Shown here: positions 33,673 to 41,972 of the stretch, piece after piece
Layout: the number at the start of each line of letters is the position of its first letter
Numbering within the stretch: position 1 is the stretch's first letter
NCBI RefSeq assembly: GCF_015140455.1
Contig: NZ_AP024094.1
Location: 1,922,001-1,986,000 of the forward strand
DNA: 64,000 bases
Source of the DNA: Jeongeupia sp. HS-3
GTDB taxonomy: Bacteria; Pseudomonadota; Gammaproteobacteria; Burkholderiales; Chitinibacteraceae
Reading direction: 5' to 3'
Program-made: the position numbers and the translations under genes
Notes under the pieces: generated by a model
What the model was told of the DNA's origin: nothing
Databases searched by the model: none
What the model saw: the letters and a program-made list of their open reading frames with translations, nothing else

Positions 33673-34992
33673 ATGAAACCGATCTATGTAGGCTTGTGCG
33701 GCGTCGGCACAGTCGGCGGCGGCACTGCCACCGTCCTTAAACGCAACGCCGAGGAAATCGCCCGCCGCGCCGGCCGGCCAATTACCGTGAAAATGGCCGC
33801 CAGCCGCGATGTCGCCAGCGCGCGCGCGATTTGCGGCGCCGACGTCGAAGTCATCGACGACGTGCTCGCGATTGCCCGCCACCCGGATATCGACATCGTC
33901 GTCGAACTGATCGGCGGCACCACCATCGCCAAAGAGCTGGTGCTGACCGCGATCGAGAACGGCAAACACGTGGTCACCGCCAACAAGAAACTGATCGCCG
34001 AATACGGCAACGAGATCTTCGCCAAGGCCCAGGAAAAAGGCGTGATGGTCGCGTTTGAAGCCGCGGTCGCCGGTGGCATTCCGGTGATCAAGGCACTGCG
34101 CGAAGGCCTTACCGCCAACCGCATCGAATGGATCGCCGGCATCATCAACGGCACCAGCAACTTCATCCTTACCGAAATGCGCGACAAGGGTCTGCCGTTC
34201 GAGGAAGTGCTGGCGCAAGCGCAGGCACTCGGCTACGCCGAAGCCGACCCGACCTTCGACATCGAAGGCCACGACGCCGCGCACAAGCTCACCATCATGA
34301 GCGCGATCGCCTTCGGCATCCCGGTCCAGTTCGACAAGGCCTACCTCGAAGGCATCAGCAAGCTCGACGCCATCGACATCCGCTACGCGCAAGAACTGGG
34401 CTACCGCATCAAGCTGCTCGGCATCACCCGCCGCCGCGAAAACGGCATCGAACTGCGCGTGGCGCCGACACTGATCCCGCACAAGCGGCTGATCGCCAAC
34501 GTCGACGGCGTGATGAACGCCGTGCTGGTCAAGGGCGACGCCGTCGGTGCCACCATGTATTACGGCCCGGGCGCCGGCGCCGAACCGACCGCATCGTCGG
34601 TGATCGCCGATCTGGTCGATATCACCCGCCTGCACACCGCCGACCCGGAACACCGCGTGCCGCATCTGGCGTTCCAGCCATCGCAAATGGCCGATTTGCC
34701 GATCCTGCCGATCGGCGAAGTGGAAAGCTGCTACTACCTGCGCATGAATGCCAAGGACCAGCCGGGCGTGCTCGCCGACGTCACCCGCATCCTTGCCGAC
34801 TCGCTGATTTCGGTCGATGCCATGCTGCAGCGCCCGTCCGACAACGGCAACGATGACGGTCACGACGACATCATCATCATCACCCACATCGCAATCGAGA
34901 AAAACGTCGATGCGGCGCTGGCGAAGATCGAGGCGCTGCCGACCATCAACGGCAAGATCGTCAAGCTGCGGCTTGAGCATCTGAACGGTTAA
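33673..34992 (+). CDS. hom: Homoserine dehydrogenase
   Basis: 439 residues from ATG 33673 with AAGGG upstream; TTG 33664 and GTG 33670 are alternatives. An NAD(P)-binding GLCGVGTVGGGT at the start, TANKKLIAEYG, the catalytic region AGIINGTSNFILTEM and AEADPTFDIEGHDAAHKL, and a C-terminal ACT domain (about 350-430, KDQPGVLADVTRILADSLIS) that gives threonine feedback control. It reduces aspartate semialdehyde to homoserine. Confidence 0.97.
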   Translation: MKPIYVGLCGVGTVGGGTATVLKRNAEEIARRAGRPITVKMAASRDVASARAICGADVEVIDDVLAIARHPDIDIVVELIGGTTIAKELVLTAIENGKHVVTANKKLIAEYGNEIFAKAQEKGVMVAFEAAVAGGIPVIKALREGLTANRIEWIAGIINGTSNFILTEMRDKGLPFEEVLAQAQALGYAEADPTFDIEGHDAAHKLTIMSAIAFGIPVQFDKAYLEGISKLDAIDIRYAQELGYRIKLLGITRRRENGIELRVAPTLIPHKRLIANVDGVMNAVLVKGDAVGATMYYGPGAGAEPTASSVIADLVDITRLHTADPEHRVPHLAFQPSQMADLPILPIGEVESCYYLRMNAKDQPGVLADVTRILADSLISVDAMLQRPSDNGNDDGHDDIIIITHIAIEKNVDAALAKIEALPTINGKIVKLRLEHLNG

Positions 34993-35004
34993 TCCATCCG
35001 ACTC

Positions 35005-35029
35005 GGCGTGGCTTTGGCCACGCCTTTTT
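35005..35029 (+). terminator. Terminator-like hairpin between hom and thrC
   Basis: Stem GGCGTGG/CCACGCC with a six-base loop and five T. It lies 13 bases after hom and ends only 13 bases before the thrC ATG, so it can attenuate thrC or mask its ribosome site. Confidence 0.7.
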
Positions 35030-35042
35030 GCTGAATGAGACC

Positions 35043-36470
35043 ATGAAATATATCTCGACCCGCGGCGGCATGACCCCGCAATCATTCTCCGACATCCTGC
35101 TCGGTGGCCTCGCGCCCGATGGCGGCCTGAGCATCTCCGAAGCCTACCCGCACTTCGGCCTCGACGCCCTCAAGCGCCTTGCACCGCTGTCGTATGCCGA
35201 TCTGGCTTTCCAGATCATCGATCACTTTGTCGACGATATTCCGGCGGCAGATCTGAAAGCGCTGATCGCCAAGACCTACACCGCCGAGGTGTACTGCAAC
35301 GGTCGTGATCCGGCACGCGCGGCCGAGATCACCCCGGTGACCAAGCTGGAAGACAACCTCTATCTGCAAGAGCTGTCGAACGGCCCGACACTGGCGTTCA
35401 AGGACATGGCGATGCAGCTGCTCGGCAACCTGTTCGAGTACGTGCTGGCTGCGCGCGGCGAAACGATCAACATCGTCGGCGCCACCTCGGGCGATACCGG
35501 CTCGGCAGCCGAATACGCGATGCGCGGCAAGCATGGCGTCAACGTGATCATGCTGTCGCCCGCCGGCAAGATGAGCCCGTTCCAGCGCGCGCAGATGTTC
35601 AGCCTGCAGGACGCCAATATCCATAATGTCGCGGTCAAAGGCTTCTTCGACGCCTGCCAGGACATGGTCAAGGCGGTGAACAACGACGCCGCATTCAAGG
35701 CCGAGCACAAGATCGGCGCGGTGAACTCGATCAACTGGGGCCGTGTAATCGCCCAAGTGGTGTACTACTTCAAGGGCTACTTCGCCGTTGCGAAGAATGT
35801 CGGCGATCCGGTCGACTTCTGCGTGCCGTCGGGCAACTTCGGTAATGTCTGCGCCGGGCATATCGCGCGCCAGCTCGGCCTGCCGATCCGCCACCTGATC
35901 GTCGCGACCAACGAGAACGACGTGCTTGACGAGTTCTTCAAGACCGGCCGCTACCAGCCGCGCGGTCTGGATCGCACCTACGAGACGTCGAGCCCGTCGA
36001 TGGACATCACCAAGGCGTCAAACCTCGAACGCTTCGTGTTCGACCTGATCGGCCGCGATGCCGATCTGCTGGCGGCGATGTGGCAGCAAGTCGAAAAGGC
36101 CGATGGCTTTGCACTGACGGAGGGCGATTTCAAGCGTATGCACGACGCCTATGGCTTCCGCTCGGAGAAAAGCACCCACGCCGATCGTGTCGCCAGCATT
36201 CGCGAAGTGTCGGCCAGGTACGGCGTCGAGATTGATCCGCACACCGCCGATGGCTACAAGGCGGCCAAGGCGCATCGTGATGCCAATGTGCCGATGGTGA
36301 TTCTCGAAACCGCGCTGCCGGCCAAGTTCGAGGCAACGATGATTGAAGCACTCGACACCGCGCCGCAACGCCCGGCGCACCTTGTCGGCCTTGAGGATCT
36401 GCCACAGCGTTTCGATACGCTGGAAGCCGATACCGAGGCGCTCAAGCGTTACGTTGCCGCGCATATCTAA
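35043..36470 (+). CDS. thrC: Threonine synthase
   Basis: 475 residues from ATG 35043. It converts phosphohomoserine to threonine using PLP. Motifs: MKYISTRGGMTPQSFSDILL, the PLP lysine in NGPTLAFKDMAMQLLGNL, GATSGDTGSAAEYAM for phosphate binding, and CVPSGNFGNVCAGHIA. It is the longer enzyme type of betaproteobacteria and yeast. No strong Shine-Dalgarno is seen, only GAATGAGACC, which with the upstream hairpin suggests post-initiation control. Confidence 0.96.
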   Translation: MKYISTRGGMTPQSFSDILLGGLAPDGGLSISEAYPHFGLDALKRLAPLSYADLAFQIIDHFVDDIPAADLKALIAKTYTAEVYCNGRDPARAAEITPVTKLEDNLYLQELSNGPTLAFKDMAMQLLGNLFEYVLAARGETINIVGATSGDTGSAAEYAMRGKHGVNVIMLSPAGKMSPFQRAQMFSLQDANIHNVAVKGFFDACQDMVKAVNNDAAFKAEHKIGAVNSINWGRVIAQVVYYFKGYFAVAKNVGDPVDFCVPSGNFGNVCAGHIARQLGLPIRHLIVATNENDVLDEFFKTGRYQPRGLDRTYETSSPSMDITKASNLERFVFDLIGRDADLLAAMWQQVEKADGFALTEGDFKRMHDAYGFRSEKSTHADRVASIREVSARYGVEIDPHTADGYKAAKAHRDANVPMVILETALPAKFEATMIEALDTAPQRPAHLVGLEDLPQRFDTLEADTEALKRYVAAHI

Positions 36471-36484
36471 GGCAATACGCGTGT

Positions 36485-36514
36485 AAAAAAGCCGGTCAAT
36501 TGACCGGCTTTTTT
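36485..36514. terminator. Bidirectional terminator between thrC and the deacetylase gene
   Basis: Perfect palindrome GCCGGTCAATTGACCGGC with A-run before and T-run after. It serves both convergent genes. Confidence 0.93.
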
Positions 36515-36532
36515 GTTGGCGGTGTATCCCGC

Positions 36533-37351
36533 TTATTGGCTAGCGGCAGCTTGAGGCTGTACAAACTGCTGCTTGCCCGGCACACCCAGCATGGCGTCGA
36601 CGGTCACAAACTCATAGCCCTGCGCCTTGAGCTTGGGAATCAGCGCATCGACCGCGGCAATGGTCCGCTCGCGCGGGCCACCACCGTCATGCATCAGCAC
36701 GATGGCTTCCGGGTGAACGTAATCGGTGACCATCTTCTCGATCTCGCCCGGCATGCCCTTCTTCCACGCCACCCACCAGTCGCGGGTATCGATCGACCAG
36801 CTCACCACCTTCATGCCCTGCCCCTGCATCAGCTTGACCTCGCTGTCACTGATGTCGCCATACGGCGGCCTGAACAGCGTCGGCGCAAAACCGAGCGTCG
36901 ATTGCATGATCTGCTGGGTACGTGCGACCTGATCGCGCCAGAATACCGCCGGAATCAGCTTGCTCGAATACGGGTGATTGTAGGAATGATTGGCGATCGT
37001 ATGCCCCTGCTTTGCCGCATCTCGCGCAACATCCGGGCTCTTCTCCACTTGTGCACCAAGCCAGAAGAAGGTGGCGTGCACGCCATGCTTTTGCAAAACC
37101 TTCAGCAGCTCCGGCGTATTAGCGCTGGGGCCGTCGTCAAAAGTCAGCGCCACCTGCTTGCGCTGGCCCGGGCCTTCCAGCCAGTAGGTACCCGGAAAAG
37201 CCGCGGCCTGCTTCTCCATCACCTCGAGCGGTACCTGTTCCCAGCCTTCCAGATACGGCGTGCGAATTTTCTGCACCTTGTCTACCGCACCTACCACGCC
37301 ACTGCATAGCATCATTGCGGCAATCACCCAGTGTTTGGCCTGAACACCCAT
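36533..37351 (-). CDS. Exported polysaccharide (chitin-type) deacetylase
   Basis: 272 residues from ATG 37351, preceded by GGGAGAG. Signal peptide in about 1-23 (VIAAMMLCSGVVGA). NodB homology domain: motif 1 TFDDGP (70-75), motif 2 zinc ligands His122 and His126 (NHSYNHPYSS), motif 3 RPPYGD (161-166), and LMHDGGG for motif 5. It removes acetyl groups from a GlcNAc polymer in or beyond the periplasm. Peptidoglycan or chitin oligomers are both possible. A terminator separates it from the sugar importer upstream, but direction and theme are shared. Confidence 0.9.
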   Translation of the reverse strand: MGVQAKHWVIAAMMLCSGVVGAVDKVQKIRTPYLEGWEQVPLEVMEKQAAAFPGTYWLEGPGQRKQVALTFDDGPSANTPELLKVLQKHGVHATFFWLGAQVEKSPDVARDAAKQGHTIANHSYNHPYSSKLIPAVFWRDQVARTQQIMQSTLGFAPTLFRPPYGDISDSEVKLMQGQGMKVVSWSIDTRDWWVAWKKGMPGEIEKMVTDYVHPEAIVLMHDGGGPRERTIAAVDALIPKLKAQGYEFVTVDAMLGVPGKQQFVQPQAAASQ

Positions 37352-37440
37352 TTGACTCTCCCATTTTGGATACCTGTCCATTCTAGGGAAAGACGCAAAA
37401 TGCCGGTTTGCCTGCCTTGTCACATTCGCTTTCAGGCAAG

Positions 37441-37468
37441 AAAAAGGCCTGCTAAATAGCAGGCCTTT
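37441..37468 (-). terminator. Terminator of the sugar ABC transporter operon
   Basis: Minus-strand 11-bp stem AAAGGCCTGCT/AGCAGGCCTTT with a four-base loop and T-run, 17 bases after the ATPase stop. Confidence 0.9.
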
Positions 37469-37484
37469 CGAGGCAATACAGGAA

Positions 37485-38588
37485 TTACTTCGTGCGCGTG
37501 AATGCCAGACCATCGGCATCAAACAGCATCACGTGTTTTTCCGGGAAAGTAATGCGCACGCTATCACCGTACTTCAGACCCGTCATATTGGCCGGCAGCT
37601 TGACACAGAGGATCTCGTTGATGCCAGGGATCTCGATGTAAGCCAGTACGATATCGCCCAGGTGTTCGATCAGGTCGACGCGCGCCGGAATGGCGTTGGC
37701 ATCTTGCGGATCGGCCAGCTGGATGTGTTCCGGACGAATACCCAACGTCACCTTGTCGCCGACCTTGCCACGGCTGGCATCAACCGAGCTGCGCACGGTC
37801 ATGCCCTTGGGCAAGCGCATGACTGCTGCGCCTTGCTCGACGCCAACCAGCTGGGCTTCGAGCAGGTTCATCTTCGGCGAGCCGAGGAAGCCGGCCACGA
37901 AGAGGTTGGACGGGTTTTCGTACATCTCCAGCGGGCTACCCACCTGCTGGATGATACCGGCGTTGAACACCACGATACGATCGGCCAGCGTCATTGCTTC
38001 AACCTGATCGTGCGTCACGTAGATCATCGTGGTCTTGAGATCCTGGTGCAGCTTGGACAACTCGACACGCATGTTCAAACGCAGCGAAGCATCCAGGTTC
38101 GACAGCGGTTCGTCGAACAGGAACACCTTCGGCTCGCGAACGATCGCGCGACCGATCGCCACGCGCTGACGCTGGCCACCGGACAGTGCCTTCGGCTTGC
38201 GATCAAGCAGATGGGTGATCTGCAGAATGTCGCCAGCCTTGCTCACGCGCTCGTCAATTTCGGCCTTCGGCGTACCGGCGAGCTTGAGGGCAAAACCCAT
38301 GTTCTGCGCGACCGTCATGTGCGGATACAGCGCATACGACTGGAACACCATGGCGATGCCGCGCTTGGACGAGTGGATGTCATTCGCCAGCGTGTCGCCG
38401 ATGAAGAGCTCGCCATCGGTAATGTCTTCCAGACCGGCGATCATCCGCAGCATGGTCGACTTGCCGCAACCCGACGGGCCGACGAAAACGACGAACTCGC
38501 CGTCCTGGATATCCAGATCCACACCCTTGATGACGGTAACGTCCTTGGTGTAGTTTTTCTTGATGTTCTTGAGCGTAACCGAAGCCAT
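37485..38588 (-). CDS. Sugar ABC transporter ATPase (UgpC/MsmK/MalK type)
   Basis: 367 residues, standard for the MalK family. Walker A GPSGCGKST (37-45), signature ALSGGQRQRVAIGRA, Walker B VFLFDEPLSNLDA, then a C-terminal TOBE-type regulatory domain (about 240-367, TLGIRPEHIQLADP). It energises the two permeases encoded upstream. Last gene of the importer operon; MsmK-type ATPases can also serve other sugar porters. Confidence 0.94.
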   Translation of the reverse strand: MASVTLKNIKKNYTKDVTVIKGVDLDIQDGEFVVFVGPSGCGKSTMLRMIAGLEDITDGELFIGDTLANDIHSSKRGIAMVFQSYALYPHMTVAQNMGFALKLAGTPKAEIDERVSKAGDILQITHLLDRKPKALSGGQRQRVAIGRAIVREPKVFLFDEPLSNLDASLRLNMRVELSKLHQDLKTTMIYVTHDQVEAMTLADRIVVFNAGIIQQVGSPLEMYENPSNLFVAGFLGSPKMNLLEAQLVGVEQGAAVMRLPKGMTVRSSVDASRGKVGDKVTLGIRPEHIQLADPQDANAIPARVDLIEHLGDIVLAYIEIPGINEILCVKLPANMTGLKYGDSVRITFPEKHVMLFDADGLAFTRTK

Positions 38589-38640
38589 TTTCGATTTCCT
38601 TGCAAATTCAGTTCTTGGGCGTTAGCTGATCGCGGCGGGC

Positions 38641-39561
38641 TTACTTCACTGCACCGTCGAGGCCGGAGATAAAGTAGCGCTGCGTGAAGGCGAAGAAGAT
38701 CAGAACCGGCAGAACGGTCATGACGATCGCGGCCATCACGAGGCTGGTCGACACCGCGAACGGGCCGGTCAGGTCGTTAAACACACCGACAGCCAGCGGC
38801 AACTTGTCGCGGGTCGTGATCACGATCGAAGGCCAGAGGTAATCGTTCCACGCGTTAACGAGAGTGAAGATCGACAGCGCGGCAATCGACGGCGCCGAAA
38901 CCGGCACCATCACACGCCAGAGGATCTGCAACTCGGTCGCACCATCCACACGGGCAGCATCAATCAGGTCTTGCGGAATCTGCTCGAACGCCTGCTTCAT
39001 CAGGAAAATGCCGAATGCACCGGCAAAGTTCGGGATGATCGCGCCCCAGTAGCTGTCCAGCAGCCCCATATGCTTGAGGGTGATGAAGTTCGGAATGATG
39101 TTGACTTCGGACGGCAGCATCATGGTTGCGATGATGCCAACGAAAATCAGATTACGACCCGGGAATTTCAGCCGCGCCAGCGGGTAACCCGCCAGCACCG
39201 AAATCACCGCCACCGCAACAATCGTCCACAACGACATGACGGTCGAGTTCTTCAGGTAATCCAGAAACGGCATCTCGGTAAAGACGCGTTCGAACCACAT
39301 CAGGCTCGGCTCGGTTGGCCAGAACGACCGCGGGAACAGCCAGGTGTTGGACGGATCGGCAGACAGACCCACCGACAGCGCCCAGACAAACGGGAAGCAG
39401 GTAAAGATAGCGAAGGCGATCAGACCGGCATATTGCCCGATCAATGCCAGCGCGCGCCGGGTCGTGCGACTAGTAGCCATATTACGGGACCTTTTTTGCG
39501 TATTGCGACCGCCCTGCGTCGTTGGGGGCAGCACCTTCTCAGCGGAATGACTGGCAGACAT
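38641..39561 (-). CDS. Carbohydrate ABC permease, MalG type
   Basis: 306 residues from ATG 39561 (GGAG upstream); an internal start at MATSRTT would remove a 27-residue hydrophilic tail. Six membrane helices. The EAA loop is DLIDAARVDGATELQILWRVMVPVSAP, which contacts the ATPase. The family C-terminus QRYFISGLDGAVK is present. It is an inner-membrane partner of the MalF-type permease, whose gene ends 10 bases upstream. Confidence 0.93.
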   Translation of the reverse strand: MSASHSAEKVLPPTTQGGRNTQKRSRNMATSRTTRRALALIGQYAGLIAFAIFTCFPFVWALSVGLSADPSNTWLFPRSFWPTEPSLMWFERVFTEMPFLDYLKNSTVMSLWTIVAVAVISVLAGYPLARLKFPGRNLIFVGIIATMMLPSEVNIIPNFITLKHMGLLDSYWGAIIPNFAGAFGIFLMKQAFEQIPQDLIDAARVDGATELQILWRVMVPVSAPSIAALSIFTLVNAWNDYLWPSIVITTRDKLPLAVGVFNDLTGPFAVSTSLVMAAIVMTVLPVLIFFAFTQRYFISGLDGAVK

Positions 39562-39571
39562 GGCGGGCTCC

Positions 39572-40447
39572 TTACTTCTTCTCGCTGAAGAAACGGAACT
39601 GCACGGCTGCGAGCATCATGCAGAAGAAGGTCACCACCAGACCGGCAGCGGCACCACGACCGAAGTTGTAGTTGCGGAATGCCTGGTCGTACACGTAATA
39701 AAGCGCGGTATAGGTATCGGCCTGACCCTTGGTCAGCACGATGATTTCCTGGAAGGATTTGATCGCGGCAATGGTAGACAACAGCGTACAGAGCAAAATT
39801 GTCGGCTTGACCATTGGAACGGTGATTTTCCAGAAACGATCCCAAGCATTGGCGCCATCCAGAATCGCGGCCTCTTCAACCTCGGCCGGAATGGCTTGCA
39901 AACCGGCAAGATACAGGACCATGTAATAACCGATACCTTTCCAGAAGGTAAAGATCATGACCATGTAAATGGCGATATCGGGATTACCCAGCCAGTCGAT
40001 CTGACCATCCGGGCCTTGTGGCACCAGATGCAGCGACTGCAGCAGCCAAGTGAGCATGCCGTCGTACTTATAGACGTTGGCCCAAACGACACCGGCAATC
40101 GAGATGGCGGTAATGACCGGGATGTAATACGCCGCGCGGAAGAAGGTCATCCCCGGCAGCTTGTTGTTGACCAGCTTGGCAACAACCAGTGCAGCCACCT
40201 GAATGACCGGCACAACCAGCAGGTAAAGCAGCGAATTCTTCAACGCGTTATGGAACAGTTCTTCCTGAGCAATGTACTTGAAATGCTCGAAGTTGTTCCA
40301 TGTCGCAACGCCATCGGCAATGCTGTAGTTATTAAATGCCAGGTAAGTATTATACCCTACTGGCCAAAATGTGAAGATACCCATCAGAATTAGCGCGGGG
40401 GCCAAGAACAGATAGGCAATGGCGGTATAGCTGCTTGAGTTTTTCAC
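39572..40447 (-). CDS. Carbohydrate ABC permease, MalF type
   Basis: 291 residues from GTG 40447 (no in-frame ATG nearby). Six helices, FLAPALILMGIFTFWPV as first helix, and EAA loop EEAAILDGANAWDRFWKITVP. It forms the channel with the MalG-type protein. A hairpin separates it from the upstream binding-protein gene, so it is probably expressed at a lower level than the binding protein. Confidence 0.92.
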   Translation of the reverse strand: MKNSSSYTAIAYLFLAPALILMGIFTFWPVGYNTYLAFNNYSIADGVATWNNFEHFKYIAQEELFHNALKNSLLYLLVVPVIQVAALVVAKLVNNKLPGMTFFRAAYYIPVITAISIAGVVWANVYKYDGMLTWLLQSLHLVPQGPDGQIDWLGNPDIAIYMVMIFTFWKGIGYYMVLYLAGLQAIPAEVEEAAILDGANAWDRFWKITVPMVKPTILLCTLLSTIAAIKSFQEIIVLTKGQADTYTALYYVYDQAFRNYNFGRGAAAGLVVTFFCMMLAAVQFRFFSEKK

Positions 40448-40487
40448 GGCGCAACTCGACTGTTTATATATTTATGTACGGCGGGGA

Positions 40488-40521
40488 AAAACGGAACTGT
40501 CGTTGCCGACAGCTCCGTTTT
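40488..40521 (-). terminator. Attenuating hairpin between binding protein and permease genes
   Basis: A 15-base stem with one mismatch (AAAACGGAACTGTCG/CGACAGCTCCGTTTT, loop TTGC) and T-run on the minus strand. It lies 22 bases after the binding-protein stop and fits the usual down-step of membrane subunits. Confidence 0.75.
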
Positions 40522-40542
40522 CAGAGAAACAGAAGCAAATGC

Positions 40543-41793
40543 TTACTTCTTGCCGAGCTTCTCATTCCAAGCGGCAACCACTTCATCCAGAGCCGACTTG
40601 ACCGACTTGCGGCCTTCGATCGCGCTTTGAACTTCGTCTTGCAACTTCTTGGTCATTGCAGCTTCATCCGGCAGCACGCCCGGAGCAATGGTCAGAGTGC
40701 GAGCATTTTCCATCGACTTGGCAGCAACGGCACGAGCCTGGTCAACCGCATCGGCGCTCTTGGCACCAGCTTGGAAGTAGGAGTCGAGGTTAGCCTTCTT
40801 GGTCGACGGGAAGGTCGTTTCGGTAGCCTTCGAGAACGCAACTTGCTGTTCATCCGAGGTCAGGAACTTGCCCAGCTTTGCAGCTGCAGCCGGATCCTTG
40901 GTGCCCTTCGGTACAACGAAGTCCATCATCCAGGCGCCGAATGCCATCTTGCCAGCATCAGCCGGGAACGGTGCAACACCGGTCTTCTCGTAGATAGCCT
41001 TGGCATCGGTTTCGGTACGCTTCAGAGCTTGCGGCGCGGTGGTCATCATCGCGATCTTGCCCGAGTTGTACGCAGCGATTTCTTGCTCGAATTCCATCTT
41101 GAAGACGTCTTTCGGCATCACGCCAGCTTTGTACAGATCAGCAAACTTCTGCACGAAAGCAACGTGCTTCGGCGAGTTGAACACTGCCTTGCCATTTTCA
41201 ACGACCGGCAGACCTGCGTAGTAGAACCAGCCCACCATGTTGCCCATCTTCGGAGCGAAAGCAGCCAGACCAGTCTTGGCCTTGATTTGCTTAGCATCAG
41301 AGACGAGCTGATCAAAGTTCTTCGGAGCCGACTTCACGCCAGCCTTGGCGAAGATGTCCTTGTTGTAGGCAATAACCGAAACCGAGTTGTACCACGGGAA
41401 GGCATACACCTTGCCATTGACAGTCACGTCCTTGAGGGCGGCAGCCAGGTAAACGTTCTTGTCAGCACCGAGGTACTGGTCCAGCGGCAGAATGTTGCCT
41501 TGCTGAGCGTACTCATGTACCCAAGGCACGTTGAAGTTGACCAGTGCCGGCGGGTTGCCAGCAGCGATCGAAGCAATCAGCTTCGGCTGGATTTGATCCC
41601 AGTTCATGTCAACCCACTTGGCTTGCAGGCCCGGGTTGGCAGCGTTGAACTTGGAAACGGACTGCTCGAAGTAGCCATTGAACTTCGGTGCGAGGTTCAT
41701 GGTCCAGAATTCGAGTTCGGTAGCAGCTTGTGCTTGCAGCGCTGCGAAGCCGAAGATAGCCGCGCCAACGGTCAACATTTTTTTGAGCTTCAT
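40543..41793 (-). CDS. Sugar-binding protein 1 of the ABC transporter
   Basis: 416 residues. Signal peptide ending AALQAQA near residue 23, then a family 1 extracellular solute-binding fold (TELEFWTMNLAPKFNGYFEQ, VNFNVPWVHEYAQQGNILPL, GKVYAFPWYNSVSVIAYNKD). The last 30 residues (AIEGRKSVKSALDEVVAAWNEKLGKK) are the typical helix. It is a clear paralogue of the protein encoded just upstream: same length, same MKLK start and co-linear motifs. The ligand is inferred to be GlcNAc or a chito-oligosaccharide from the kinase and regulator nearby. Confidence 0.93.
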   Translation of the reverse strand: MKLKKMLTVGAAIFGFAALQAQAATELEFWTMNLAPKFNGYFEQSVSKFNAANPGLQAKWVDMNWDQIQPKLIASIAAGNPPALVNFNVPWVHEYAQQGNILPLDQYLGADKNVYLAAALKDVTVNGKVYAFPWYNSVSVIAYNKDIFAKAGVKSAPKNFDQLVSDAKQIKAKTGLAAFAPKMGNMVGWFYYAGLPVVENGKAVFNSPKHVAFVQKFADLYKAGVMPKDVFKMEFEQEIAAYNSGKIAMMTTAPQALKRTETDAKAIYEKTGVAPFPADAGKMAFGAWMMDFVVPKGTKDPAAAAKLGKFLTSDEQQVAFSKATETTFPSTKKANLDSYFQAGAKSADAVDQARAVAAKSMENARTLTIAPGVLPDEAAMTKKLQDEVQSAIEGRKSVKSALDEVVAAWNEKLGKK

Positions 41794-41972
41794 CTTGTCT
41801 TCCTCTTGGAGTTATCGACAAAAACGCTAAAGGCAAAGGCCTTTGCGCTACACCACATTTGACCCAGTGTCATCACTAAATCATGCGGATTGTTTATTTT
41901 GCCGGGTTAGTCTAACAGAATTCATCCCCGGCAAAATTTGATTCACTTCAACATTACAAGTAAGTGAACACC
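41794..41972 (-). other. Spacer between the two binding-protein genes
   Basis: 179 bases, A/T-rich for this genome. Just after the upstream gene lies a perfect 11-bp inverted repeat ATTTTGCCGGG/CCCGGCAAAAT (41896-41906 and 41927-41937) with a 20-base loop, which may stabilise the mRNA. At 41833-41846 is the palindrome GCAAAGGCCTTTGC. No coding frame is supported. Either end could hold a separate promoter for the second gene. Confidence 0.5.

Noticed and set aside
33475-35085. 536-residue minus-strand open frame opposite hom
   Set aside because: Long antisense frames are expected at this G+C. The plus strand encodes full-length homoserine dehydrogenase with an ACT domain.
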